This document shows positions 24,560 to 31,919 of a DNA stretch of 64,000 bases, piece after piece. Positions within the stretch are counted from its first letter, which is position 1. The number at the start of each line of letters is the position of its first letter. This DNA is from Oscillospiraceae bacterium (GTDB taxonomy: Bacteria > Bacillota > Clostridia > Oscillospirales > Ruminococcaceae), in NCBI GenBank assembly GCA_017481565.1, contig JAFUOZ010000014.1:1-64000 (forward strand), written 5' to 3'. The notes below the pieces were generated by a model that did no database searches, had not been told where the DNA came from, and saw only the letters and a list, made by a program, of their open reading frames with translations. The translations under genes and the position numbers were made by a program.

Positions 24560-24569
24560 GAGGTAAAAA

Positions 24570-25250
24570 ATGTTTGTAGAAAAGCAGTACGACATAGCCG
24601 TACTCGAGGACGCAAGGATAAATAAAACAAGCTTTATGAATTATTATGCTCAGTTTATCGAGCTTATGAATTTATATCAGTCGGCAGCGGACGAGGTTGT
24701 AACCAAGCTGCAGATACTTGATAACGAGTTTTCCGCAAAATATCAGCGCAATCCTATCCATACGCTGAAAAGCAGGATAAAGTCCCCCGAAAGCATACTG
24801 GGAAAGCTGAACAGAAAGGGTATTCCGCTGAGTGCTGAGGCGGTAAAGGCTAATCTTTATGATATTGCGGGAGTAAGAGTTATCTGTCAGTATATCGACG
24901 ATATATATACGCTTGCGGGGCTGCTTGCCGCACATGACGATATCGAGCTGCTGAAAACTAAGGATTATATAAAGAATCCCAAGCCAAACGGCTACAGAAG
25001 CCTTCATATCGTGGTGAATGTACCTGTGTTTCTTTCAACGGGTAAGGAATATGCTCCCGTAGAGATTCAGATAAGGACTATGGCTATGGACTTCTGGGCA
25101 AGTCTGGAGCATGAGCTTCACTATAAGACAGGAAAAAAGGTGAGCCGTGAGCTTTCCGATGAGCTTTTCAGATGCGCCGAAACCATTGCCGATACGGACA
25201 GGCGTATGCAGGATATCTACAAAAAGCTTAATGAGCCTGATGATAATTAA
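24570..25250 (+). CDS. Small alarmone synthetase (RelQ/YjbM-type)
   Basis: A 226-residue protein with only the RelA/SpoT synthetase domain and no hydrolase, TGS or ACT domains. Motifs: SPESILGKL, YDIAGVRVIC, KPNGYRSLH, and VEIQIRTMAMDFWASLEHELHYK (shown in part: EIQIRT, SLEHELHYK), with the catalytic Glu in EIQIR. It makes ppGpp or pppGpp from GTP/GDP and ATP and probably acts as a tetramer (family knowledge). SD GGAGG lies just before ATG 24570. Its place as third gene behind a two-component system suggests that the same signal controls alarmone level through transcription (inference). Confidence 0.93.
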   Translation: MFVEKQYDIAVLEDARINKTSFMNYYAQFIELMNLYQSAADEVVTKLQILDNEFSAKYQRNPIHTLKSRIKSPESILGKLNRKGIPLSAEAVKANLYDIAGVRVICQYIDDIYTLAGLLAAHDDIELLKTKDYIKNPKPNGYRSLHIVVNVPVFLSTGKEYAPVEIQIRTMAMDFWASLEHELHYKTGKKVSRELSDELFRCAETIADTDRRMQDIYKKLNEPDDN

Positions 25251-25260
25251 TAAAATTAAT

Positions 25261-25299
25261 AAAAAAAGGAACGCTTCATACATGGAGGCGTTCCTTTTT
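25261..25299. terminator. Bidirectional terminator between the alarmone synthetase and the chemoreceptor
   Basis: A perfect 13-bp stem AAAAAAGGAACGC/GCGTTCCTTTTTT (25261-25273 with 25287-25299). It serves both convergent genes. Confidence 0.9.
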
Positions 25300-25316
25300 T
25301 ATTATTATGATATTTA

Positions 25317-27569
25317 TCAGTACTTTGAATTTACATCTGTAAAATCATCGTCAAGTATGATCCTGTCAGGCAGTTCCTTTGAAAAATCTACAGGCTCAAA
25401 GGGGAGCGGTTCTTCTTTTTCCTCTTCGGTCTGTATGATTTCATGGGGGATATCCTCTGTCTTGTTTTCGTATGTATCGGATATGCTTTCTTTAAAGGTT
25501 ATTTCAGGTTTATCATCAACAGGCTGTATTTCCTCAGCTGCTGCGGCTTCTTCCAGAGCTGCCGCGATCGGCTTTTCATCAGCTATATGATGTATTTTTG
25601 AAATATCCTTCTTAAGCAGGAAGCTTGCGATAAGCTCTCTGAGAGTAAATGCCTGTCCCGAAAGCTCCTGTGAGGTAGCTGCACTCTGTTCTGCGGTTGC
25701 TGTATTTGACTGTACAACGCCCGAAATAACGTCCACGCCCTCTGTGACCTGAGATATGGATTCTGCTGCTTTTTTTGAATCCGCAGATATGCCTGCATTG
25801 ATAACAGCGATCTTTCTTGCGGTGGCGGAAACATTCTCCATTCTTTCGGAGACCATATCAGCAATGCGCTGACCCTCTTCGATAGCTTCTACAGTGCTTT
25901 CGATAAGTGCGGTAGTGCTCTTCGCCGCCTGAGATGAACGGTCTGCAAGATTTTTTACCTCATCAGCTACAACTGCAAAGCCCTTGCCTGCCTTACCTGC
26001 ACGGGCAGCCTCAACAGCGGCATTAAGTGCAAGGATATTGGTCTGGAATGCGATACCGTCGATGATCTTGATGATCTTCTTTGTTTCGGCGGAGGATTCA
26101 TTTATTTTATCCATCTGGGCAACAAGCTCATTTATCTTATCGCTTACAGCCTTGATCTCAAGATCGGCTGTATTTGTATGACGGCTTGCATCTGCTGCAC
26201 TTTCGGAGTTTGCATTTATGATATGAGAAATACTGTTTATGGAATCGGCAAGTCGTCTGATAGATTCAGCCTGCTCGGAAGCACCCAGAGAAAGTGCCTG
26301 TGCTCCTGAGGAAACCTGATCTGAGCCTGATGTTACCTGATCTGCCGCACTGTTGATCTGAGACATTATGATACTCAGACGGCTGTTGATCTCGCTTAAG
26401 AAATAAAGCAGCTTTTCATAGTCGCCTGTATAGAATGTGCAGTTTTCCTCGGTATCAACATTAAGATTACCGTCTGCCATTGCGGCTAAAATACGTCCGA
26501 TGTCATTGATGATATGATTCTGACTTGTAACAACTGTACGTGTAGCTTCGGAAAGTCTGCCTGTTTCGTCAGCCTCTCTGATATCGGGTACATCACTGGT
26601 AAGGTCGCCTGCCGCAAGCTTTTCAATACGCTCTGTGCATAATGCGATAGGCTTTCCGATAGCCTTTCCAAGCATGATAGAAATAAATGCTGAGATAACG
26701 GCAGCGATTATAACAAGTACGATAGTGAAGAAAATACTTCTATAGGAGTCTGCGATAAAGTCCATGGCAGGTGCTTCAACAGCAACAGACCAGCCGTTTG
26801 TGCCTTCGATCGGACAATATCCCATAAGCTTCTTTTCGCCGCCTGAGCTGTACTGTGCAAAGCCTGTTTCTCCGTTCTTCATTTTTTCAATAGCTTCGAT
26901 AAGTGCGGGATCTGCGTTTCCGTCTGCGCCCAGGATACCCTGACCGCTCTTTACAAGCTCCATATCAATGGCTGCAATGGTATTTCCGTTTGCGTCTATG
27001 ATATAGCCGACGCTGTTTTCACTGATCTTGATGCTTCTTACGATATCATTGAGAAATTCCTCTTCGGGAACGAAATAAACACAGCCGTAAGCCTTTTTGC
27101 CGACAACGCCGTCAAGCCATACTGTAGCAGCGATACGGAACTCAAGCTCGCCCTTGTCATTGAGTGTGGGCTCGGTAATAACGCTGTTTCCGTTCATAGC
27201 TTCCTTGAAGAAATACTCATCTTTATAGGACTTTTCGTAAAAATCAATACCTTCATTATTGATATATACGCCCTGCTTCATTTTATTTTGCATTGCTGCA
27301 ACGTATACTATATCCTTTTTATGATTTTCATATACGCCGCTTTCGGTAAATTCTTTATTTTTACCTGTATCTATTGCAAGCTTTTTATATGCTTCAAGTT
27401 CCATGCATAAGCGTTCAGAAGTAAGTCCGGCGATCTGATTTATATCACGCTCAACAATTTTTATTGATGAGGAATACATCATATAAGAGGAAAAAATTCC
27501 TAGTATAATCAGTGATACGCATATAAGAATTACCGTACATGATACTATTTTCTGACCGATCGATTTCAT
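25317..27569 (-). CDS. Methyl-accepting chemotaxis protein
   Basis: A 750-residue transmembrane receptor. One membrane helix (about 8-30), a Cache-type extracellular sensor, a second helix (about 277-300), HAMP, and a long cytoplasmic coiled coil with the conserved tip ([12 protein letters not shown], then [16 protein letters not shown]). The C-terminal 130 residues are acidic and unordered and lack an obvious CheR-binding pentapeptide. It would pass ligand binding to CheA/CheW, but no other che gene is in the window. ATG 27569 has GGGGTG 6 bases upstream and is preferred over GTG 27578. Confidence 0.93.
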   Translation of the reverse strand: MKSIGQKIVSCTVILICVSLIILGIFSSYMMYSSSIKIVERDINQIAGLTSERLCMELEAYKKLAIDTGKNKEFTESGVYENHKKDIVYVAAMQNKMKQGVYINNEGIDFYEKSYKDEYFFKEAMNGNSVITEPTLNDKGELEFRIAATVWLDGVVGKKAYGCVYFVPEEEFLNDIVRSIKISENSVGYIIDANGNTIAAIDMELVKSGQGILGADGNADPALIEAIEKMKNGETGFAQYSSGGEKKLMGYCPIEGTNGWSVAVEAPAMDFIADSYRSIFFTIVLVIIAAVISAFISIMLGKAIGKPIALCTERIEKLAAGDLTSDVPDIREADETGRLSEATRTVVTSQNHIINDIGRILAAMADGNLNVDTEENCTFYTGDYEKLLYFLSEINSRLSIIMSQINSAADQVTSGSDQVSSGAQALSLGASEQAESIRRLADSINSISHIINANSESAADASRHTNTADLEIKAVSDKINELVAQMDKINESSAETKKIIKIIDGIAFQTNILALNAAVEAARAGKAGKGFAVVADEVKNLADRSSQAAKSTTALIESTVEAIEEGQRIADMVSERMENVSATARKIAVINAGISADSKKAAESISQVTEGVDVISGVVQSNTATAEQSAATSQELSGQAFTLRELIASFLLKKDISKIHHIADEKPIAAALEEAAAAEEIQPVDDKPEITFKESISDTYENKTEDIPHEIIQTEEEKEEPLPFEPVDFSKELPDRIILDDDFTDVNSKY

Positions 27570-27608
27570 AATGATCACCCCATATTTTGCTGATAATACT
27601 GTAAATAT

Positions 27609-27637
27609 ATTTTATCATATTTCCCGATTTTTTTCAA
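27609..27637 (-). promoter_or_regulatory. Sigma-A promoter of the chemoreceptor gene
   Basis: Minus strand: TTGAAA at 27637-27632, a 17-bp spacer, TAAAAT at 27614-27609. No sigma-D (motility-type) promoter was seen. Confidence 0.7.
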
Positions 27638-27650
27638 TACAAATTGCTGC

Positions 27651-27919
27651 TTAAGTTTGATTACAATTATTTAACTTAATATAATTAGTAAAATAAGCTT
27701 GTTAAGTTGATAATATGATTAAATTAAGTTGATGATTTGTAAATTGTCACGTTTATTTATTATATAAAACGTTTTTATATATGTGTATAAATATAATATT
27801 AATAGATGAAGAAGTGGATTTACTTGTTTATTATCAACAAAAAGTCAGAAAATAATAGTGCTGATATACAATCTTTTGTTGTATTTATATTTTTGGGTTG
27901 TCAATATGTTAAAACTTAA
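27651..27919. repeat. Cluster of five TTAAGTT motifs in a long AT-rich intergenic region
   Basis: TTAAGTT or its complement occurs at 27651, 27673, 27702, 27724 and 27913, twice followed by GAT. The region 27570-28054 has no supported gene; it also holds the chemoreceptor promoter, an orphan plus-strand promoter and the ribU terminator. It may be a regulator-binding array or chance in AT-rich DNA. Confidence 0.35.
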
Positions 27920-27960
27920 CAAGTTATTTGTGTGCATATATACAAAGTTCTGAAATAACC

Positions 27961-27989
27961 TTGACTTTTTAGATATAAGATGATATAAT
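27961..27989 (+). promoter_or_regulatory. Orphan consensus promoter pointing at the 3' end of ribU
   Basis: TTGACT at 27961-27966, a 17-bp spacer, TATAAT at 27984-27989. Transcription would run at once into the hairpin at 28003-28038 and then antisense to ribU. No plus-strand gene follows. Confidence 0.5.
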
Positions 27990-28002
27990 ACCGCAAATTT
28001 AA

Positions 28003-28038
28003 AACCGCCCCGATTTTTACAGGATAATCGGGGCGGTT
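28003..28038 (-). terminator. Terminator of ribU
   Basis: A perfect 13-bp stem AACCGCCCCGATT/AATCGGGGCGGTT, followed on the minus strand by a TTTTAAATTT tail. Confidence 0.85.
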
Positions 28039-28054
28039 ATGTATAAAATACTGA

Positions 28055-28681
28055 TTAATCGTTAGCTGATTTACCCTTAAGCAGATGTGAAATATGCTTG
28101 TAGAAGGGGAAAAGTATTGCTGTACATATCATGTATTTAAGGAATGTAAAGGGTGCATTGAAGATTATAAGAGATTCCATAATGCTTTCAACGGAAGGAA
28201 GAATTGCCTGATATGCACCGAGAATAGCTTCTTCGGGCATTGCTATTTTATAGTATACGGGATATACTATAAAATAGTTTGTAAGGATACAGCCTGCCGC
28301 AGAGATAAGCGCACCTGTTACAGAACCCATTATTGCGGAAATGCGGGTCTTTTTCTTCTGATAGATAAAACCTGCGGGCATAACGAACATTACGCCTAAA
28401 AGGAAGTTGGAAAGCTCGCCTATACCGCCTGTTCTTGTAATAAGAAGGTGGAGCAGATTTTTGATAAGGCATACGAAAACTCCCGAAACAGGTCCGAAGC
28501 AGTAGGATGCTATCAGTGCAGGCAGATCGGAAACGTCCATTTTAATGAACGAGGGCATAAAGGGCACTGAGAAATCAAGATACATAAGTGCAAATGCCAA
28601 TGCCGAAAGCATACCTGTTACTGTCATCATTCTGATGTTGGGGCGTTTTGACGCAGGGTTTGAAAGTGTTTTTGTGCTCAT
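28055..28681 (-). CDS. ribU: Riboflavin ECF transporter substrate-binding subunit RibU
   Basis: A 208-residue membrane protein with about six helices, of the S-component class of energy-coupling factor transporters. MLSALAFALMYLDFSVPFMPSFIKMD (in part: ALAFALMYLD, MPSFIKMDVSD) and LPALIASYCFGPVSG are typical of RibU. It binds riboflavin and needs the shared EcfA/A'/T module, which is not in this window. An FMN riboswitch directly upstream confirms the vitamin. SD AAAGGAG precedes ATG 28681. Transcribed alone and ended by a strong hairpin. Confidence 0.93.
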   Translation of the reverse strand: MSTKTLSNPASKRPNIRMMTVTGMLSALAFALMYLDFSVPFMPSFIKMDVSDLPALIASYCFGPVSGVFVCLIKNLLHLLITRTGGIGELSNFLLGVMFVMPAGFIYQKKKTRISAIMGSVTGALISAAGCILTNYFIVYPVYYKIAMPEEAILGAYQAILPSVESIMESLIIFNAPFTFLKYMICTAILFPFYKHISHLLKGKSAND

Positions 28682-28734
28682 GGTAAATACTCCTTTTCTG
28701 CTGATTTAACAGCGGTCAATTATGCAAGCTGTCA

Positions 28735-28768
28735 GAAAAAATCCCCGAAACAATAGTGTTTCGGGGAT
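28735..28768 (-). terminator. Riboswitch expression-platform terminator
   Basis: A perfect 12-bp stem (28741-28752 with 28757-28768) followed on the minus strand by a T-run. It lies between the FMN aptamer and ribU, as expected for transcription attenuation when FMN is bound. Confidence 0.9.
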
Positions 28769-28820
28769 CTGAAATCTGCAAATGAACCGTTAAACGCACG
28801 GAAGGCGCACTTCACGGCAC

Positions 28821-28954
28821 TGCAATGTTTCTCTTATCCGGACTATACCGTCGGTTTCGGAATTTCACCGAATCGGCAGATACTGTGACTACAGCATCTG
28901 TTCGTGGACTTTACCACCGGTGAGGAATTTCACCTCGCCCTGAAACAGGTTGCA
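28821..28954 (-). ncRNA. FMN riboswitch (RFN element)
   Basis: Minus strand shows the RFN core: CAGGGCGAGGTGAAATTCCT, CCGGTGGTAAAGTCC, GGTGAAATTCCGAAACCGAC and GGTATAGTCCGGAT-AGAGA. P1 closes between TGCAA..GTTTC (28954 side) and GAAAC-TTGCA (28821 side). It binds FMN and lowers ribU expression through the terminator downstream. Confidence 0.97.
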
Positions 28955-29002
28955 TTTTTAATATAATATTATATTTTGTAAGAAAATATTCGTGATATCC
29001 TC

Positions 29003-29473
29003 TTACTCCTCAGAAGATGCTTCCTCATCGTCATCATCTTCATCAAGGTCAAATTCGAGAAGCTCATCACAGTTAGGACAGTTGATAGAGCCTTCTTCAA
29101 GCATAGCTCCGTTGATGTAGATAGTATCGCCGCAGGTAGGACAGGTTGTTTCATAGAGGTCATCATCGTCAAGATCGAAGTCCTCGTCGTCATCGTCCTC
29201 ATAATCCTCATCGTCGTAATCATCGTCTTCATCATCGAAATCTTCATCTTCATCATCAAGATCATAGATATCGGCTTCCATCTCGTCAAGGTCATCGCTG
29301 ATAGAATCAACTACCTCGCAGATCTCGTCAATCTGATCCTGCTGGTCTTCAATTTCGAGAGCCATATCACGGAGGATATCAGCCATGAGAGAAATAACCT
29401 TGTCCTCCTTGTTCATACCGTCAAGAAGACCCTTGAGATAAGCAACCTTTTCGCTTAAAGTCATATTATTCAT
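29003..29473 (-). CDS. Acidic zinc-ribbon protein with CD1247-type N-terminal domain
   Basis: A 156-residue protein. The N-terminal 60 residues (LSEKVAYLKGLLDGM, LMADILRDMALEIEDQQ) form a helical coiled-coil domain seen in many Clostridia downstream of efp. The middle is almost pure Asp/Glu (about 75-105). A zinc ribbon follows (CPTCGD ... CPNCDE), and then an acidic tail. The function is unknown; the charge suggests protein or basic-protein binding (inference). SD AAGGAGG lies 9 bases before ATG 29473. It is 43 bases behind efp and probably in its operon. Confidence 0.85.
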   Translation of the reverse strand: MNNMTLSEKVAYLKGLLDGMNKEDKVISLMADILRDMALEIEDQQDQIDEICEVVDSISDDLDEMEADIYDLDDEDEDFDDEDDDYDDEDYEDDDDEDFDLDDDDLYETTCPTCGDTIYINGAMLEEGSINCPNCDELLEFDLDEDDDDEEASSEE

Positions 29474-29516
29474 GATAAAAATCCTCCTTAAATAAAAATT
29501 TCAAAAAAGCTATAAA

Positions 29517-30074
29517 TTAAACTCTTTCCATGTACTCGCCTGTACGTGTATCAATTCTGATATACTCGCCCTCTTCGATAAAGAGAGGAACCTTGATCTC
29601 GGCACCTGTCTCGAGAGTAGCAGGCTTAGTAGCATTTGTAGCTGTATCGCCCTTGAAGCCGGGGTCTGTCTGTGTAACCTGAAGCTCAACAAAGTTGGGA
29701 GGCTCAACAGCGAAAACCTTGCCCTTATAGGAACATACCTTACATGTCATTTCTTCCTTAACGAACTTGAAGCTGTCACCAAGCTCAGCGGGGCTGATGG
29801 GAAGCTGCTCGTATGTTTCGGGATCCATGAAGTAGTAAAGCTCGCCGTCGTTGTAGGAATACTGCATATCCTTTCTCTCAACGAAAGCTGTGGGGAACTT
29901 AGCGGAAGGGTTGTAGCTCTTTTCAATTACTGAACCTGTGATAACGTTCTTGATCTTGGTTCTTACGAAAGCTGCACCCTTTCCGGGCTTAACGTGCTGA
30001 AACTCAACGATCTGAAGAACGTTGCCGTCCTCCTCAAAAGTCATACCGTTTCTGAAATCGCCGGCAGTTATCAT
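29517..30074 (-). CDS. efp: Translation elongation factor P
   Basis: A 185-residue three-domain factor ([10 protein letters not shown] start, [10 protein letters not shown] loop, and a C-terminal [14 protein letters not shown]). It binds between P and E sites and rescues ribosomes stalled at polyproline. The loop tip is a Lys in KPGKG, as in lysine-type EF-P; the modification system is not in this window. ATG 30074 is preferred over the ATG at 30086, which lies directly on the SD (AAAGG). It has its own promoter with TTGCAT and TATTAT. Confidence 0.97.
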   Translation of the reverse strand: MITAGDFRNGMTFEEDGNVLQIVEFQHVKPGKGAAFVRTKIKNVITGSVIEKSYNPSAKFPTAFVERKDMQYSYNDGELYYFMDPETYEQLPISPAELGDSFKFVKEEMTCKVCSYKGKVFAVEPPNFVELQVTQTDPGFKGDTATNATKPATLETGAEIKVPLFIEEGEYIRIDTRTGEYMERV

Positions 30075-30193
30075 AAAATAAACCATCCTTTCAAATTTTT
30101 TACCGTCCGTCTCCGTAAATTACGGAAAGCGAAAATGCCGCTGGCATTGACGGATAATCTCAATAAAATAATATGATTAACATTATTATTTAT

Positions 30194-30222
30194 ATAATAC
30201 CACATTTCAACAGATAATGCAA
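30194..30222 (-). promoter_or_regulatory. Sigma-A promoter of efp
   Basis: Minus strand: TTGCAT at 30222-30217, a 17-bp spacer, TATTAT at 30199-30194, giving a leader of about 110 bases. Confidence 0.7.
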
Positions 30223-30257
30223 TACCTTTTTTCATTATTTTTTGAAAAAAGTTTATT

Positions 30258-30272
30258 TTATTACTTCGGCAA
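30258..30272. repeat. Solitary end of the TTACTTCGGCAA repeat family
   Basis: Fifteen bases identical to the terminal repeat of the element at 15508-15630, just downstream of aroQ. No matching inverted partner was seen within several hundred bases, so it may be a remnant. Confidence 0.5.
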
Positions 30273-30283
30273 CAAAATATCTA

Positions 30284-30730
30284 TTATTTAAGGTCAGATA
30301 TCATATCTGAAACAGCCTTTACACCGAGAAGATAGCTGTTTTTGCCGAATCCGCATATCTGACCGCAGCATACGGGTGCAATGACCGATTTTTCTCTGAA
30401 AGCGTCACGGCTGTTTATATTTGAAATGTGAACCTCTACAACAGGGATCTTTATTGCGGCTATTGCGTCTCTGATTGCATAGCTGTAATGGGTATATGCC
30501 CCTGCGTTTATTACAACAGCGCATTTGTCAAGTCGTGCGGCATGGAGCCTGTCTATGATCTCTCCCTCATGATTTGACTGGAAGCACTCGCAGGACTCAA
30601 ATCCCAGTTCCTCAGCATATGCCTTTATTTCGGCGCATATGCTGTCGTATGTATCGTTTCCGTATATTCCCGGTTCTCTTTCTCCCAGAAGATTAAGGTT
30701 CGGTCCGTTTATTATAAGAAGATCTTTCAT
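30284..30730 (-). CDS. aroQ: 3-dehydroquinate dehydratase, type II
   Basis: A 148-residue enzyme of the shikimate pathway that dehydrates 3-dehydroquinate. It carries the type II motifs: INGPNLNLLGEREP, YGNDTYD with the catalytic Tyr, QSNHEGEIID, INAGAYTHYSYAIRDA, and EVHISN with the active His. It works as a dodecamer in the cytoplasm (family knowledge). SD GAAAGGAAA precedes the ATG. No other aro gene is nearby, so it is a stand-alone unit between efp and an intergenic repeat region. Confidence 0.96.
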   Translation of the reverse strand: MKDLLIINGPNLNLLGEREPGIYGNDTYDSICAEIKAYAEELGFESCECFQSNHEGEIIDRLHAARLDKCAVVINAGAYTHYSYAIRDAIAAIKIPVVEVHISNINSRDAFREKSVIAPVCCGQICGFGKNSYLLGVKAVSDMISDLK

Positions 30731-30803
30731 TTGATATTTTCCTTTCGTTTTCGTTCTTTTTGGTTAGAATTAGCATCTGTTATGTGCTGAAGGGGATTTC
30801 GCT

Positions 30804-30848
30804 GTCTGCGGACAGCGACAGGCGGTTCCTCGCCCCCTGTCCGCAGAC
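30804..30848. repeat. Intergenic palindrome, GTCTGCGGACAG arms
   Basis: Perfect 12-bp arms (30804-30815 with 30837-30848). The right part, CGCCCCCTGTCCGCAGACTA, recurs at about 42151-42171. It lies immediately left of the MITE-like insertion. Confidence 0.6.
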
Positions 30849-30850
30849 TA

Positions 30851-30960
30851 AGGAAACGCTGATTAAAGGCGCAGCTATCGATTACGCCGCACGAAAATGC
30901 CTTTGCCGCAGCGGCAAAATTGACTGAGTGGGGCGATAATCGATTTAATCAGCGGTTCCA
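30851..30960. mobile_element. MITE-like element inserted with TA target duplication
   Basis: A 110-bp non-coding element with terminal inverted repeats (AGGAAACGCTGATTAAA against TGGAACCGCTGATTAAA). TA flanks both sides (30849-30850 and 30961-30962). The paralogous sequence near 42161-42179 reads GACTAATGACCCC without the insertion. TA duplication is typical of IS630/mariner-type elements. A related copy, inverted, lies at 47607-47696. Confidence 0.8.
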
Positions 30961-31016
30961 TAATGACCCCTCGCCGCTTTTTTTGGGAAAAAAGTGGACA
31001 AAACCCTTTTATTGTG

Positions 31017-31883
31017 TTACTGCTTGGTATTTGCGCATTGCTCATAATATTTTTTCATGGTCTGTGCGTCCTCTGTCTGTGTACCTGCACTTTCACATAC
31101 AAATATGGGTGACAGGCTTTTCTTATATACAAGCTCCATAAGCGGCTCATACTGCGGACCATAGGTTGTGTCCTCAAATGTCAGGTGCTTTTTTTCGCCG
31201 CCCTTTAATGTATATTCTATCTTTGAAAAATGAGAATGGAATATCTTTAATCTGTCCGCACCTAATTTATTTTCTATTGTGTCAAGTATCTGCTTATATT
31301 CCTCTGCACCCTTTATCTCTCCGAAGGTACGCGCATTCAGATGACCGAAATCAATACAGGGGATAAAGCTGTCGTCAACCCTGCATAGCTCCATGACCTC
31401 ATTCAGATCACCTAACTGATTTACCTTGCCCATTGTTTCGGGACAGCAGTGTATATGTCCCAGTCCCTCGGAAACAAGTGCTTCTCTTGCTTTCTTCATG
31501 GTCTGCTTTGCAAGCCCCAGAGCTTCCTCACGGGTCATCTTTGAGCATGATCCGCTGTGGATCACTATCCTGTCTCCGCCCATTTTATCAACGGCTCTTG
31601 CAGATGCAAGGATATAGTTTATCGAATTATTTCGCTTTTCCTCTTCAACGCTTGAAAGGGATATGAAATAGGGAGCATGAACGGAAACGGTAATATTTTT
31701 TTCCGCCAATGCCTTTCCGAAGGTGACTGCCGCTTCATCTCCTATGCGCACACCCTGTCCGCACTGATATTCAAAGTGGTCAAGACCGAACTTTTCAAGA
31801 TATTCACCCAGCTGTACTGTCTTTTTATATCCCATAGTCTTAAAGCTTTCGCCTGTGCCGGCAGGTCCGAATTTTGCACTCAT
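31017..31883 (-). CDS. TIM-barrel protein of the endonuclease IV (Nfo) superfamily
   Basis: A 288-residue (beta-alpha)8 protein. Metal-ligand positions known from Nfo are visible: SVHAPYF, VIHSGSC, CPETMG, CIDFGHLNA, FHSHFS and CESAG. The usual Asp-x-His near the seventh strand reads KKH, so one ligand is changed. The protein may be an AP endonuclease, or a related sugar-phosphate isomerase-like enzyme with two metals only. The ATG at 31883 follows AGGAG. It stands alone between the repeat-rich region and the YwqG genes. Confidence 0.75.
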   Translation of the reverse strand: MSAKFGPAGTGESFKTMGYKKTVQLGEYLEKFGLDHFEYQCGQGVRIGDEAAVTFGKALAEKNITVSVHAPYFISLSSVEEEKRNNSINYILASARAVDKMGGDRIVIHSGSCSKMTREEALGLAKQTMKKAREALVSEGLGHIHCCPETMGKVNQLGDLNEVMELCRVDDSFIPCIDFGHLNARTFGEIKGAEEYKQILDTIENKLGADRLKIFHSHFSKIEYTLKGGEKKHLTFEDTTYGPQYEPLMELVYKKSLSPIFVCESAGTQTEDAQTMKKYYEQCANTKQ

Positions 31884-31919
31884 TTGCTCATAACTCCTTT
31901 TAAATTTATATGTATATTA

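Noticed and set aside
27806-27919. 37-codon open frame (ATG 27806) in the long intergenic region
   Set aside because: No SD, very AT-rich, overlaps the TTAAGTT cluster, and no recognisable product. Not supported as a gene.
29100-29300. Repetitive GAT/GAC/GAA tract resembling a tandem repeat
   Set aside because: It is the Asp/Glu-rich part of a real protein (29003-29473), not an independent DNA repeat.
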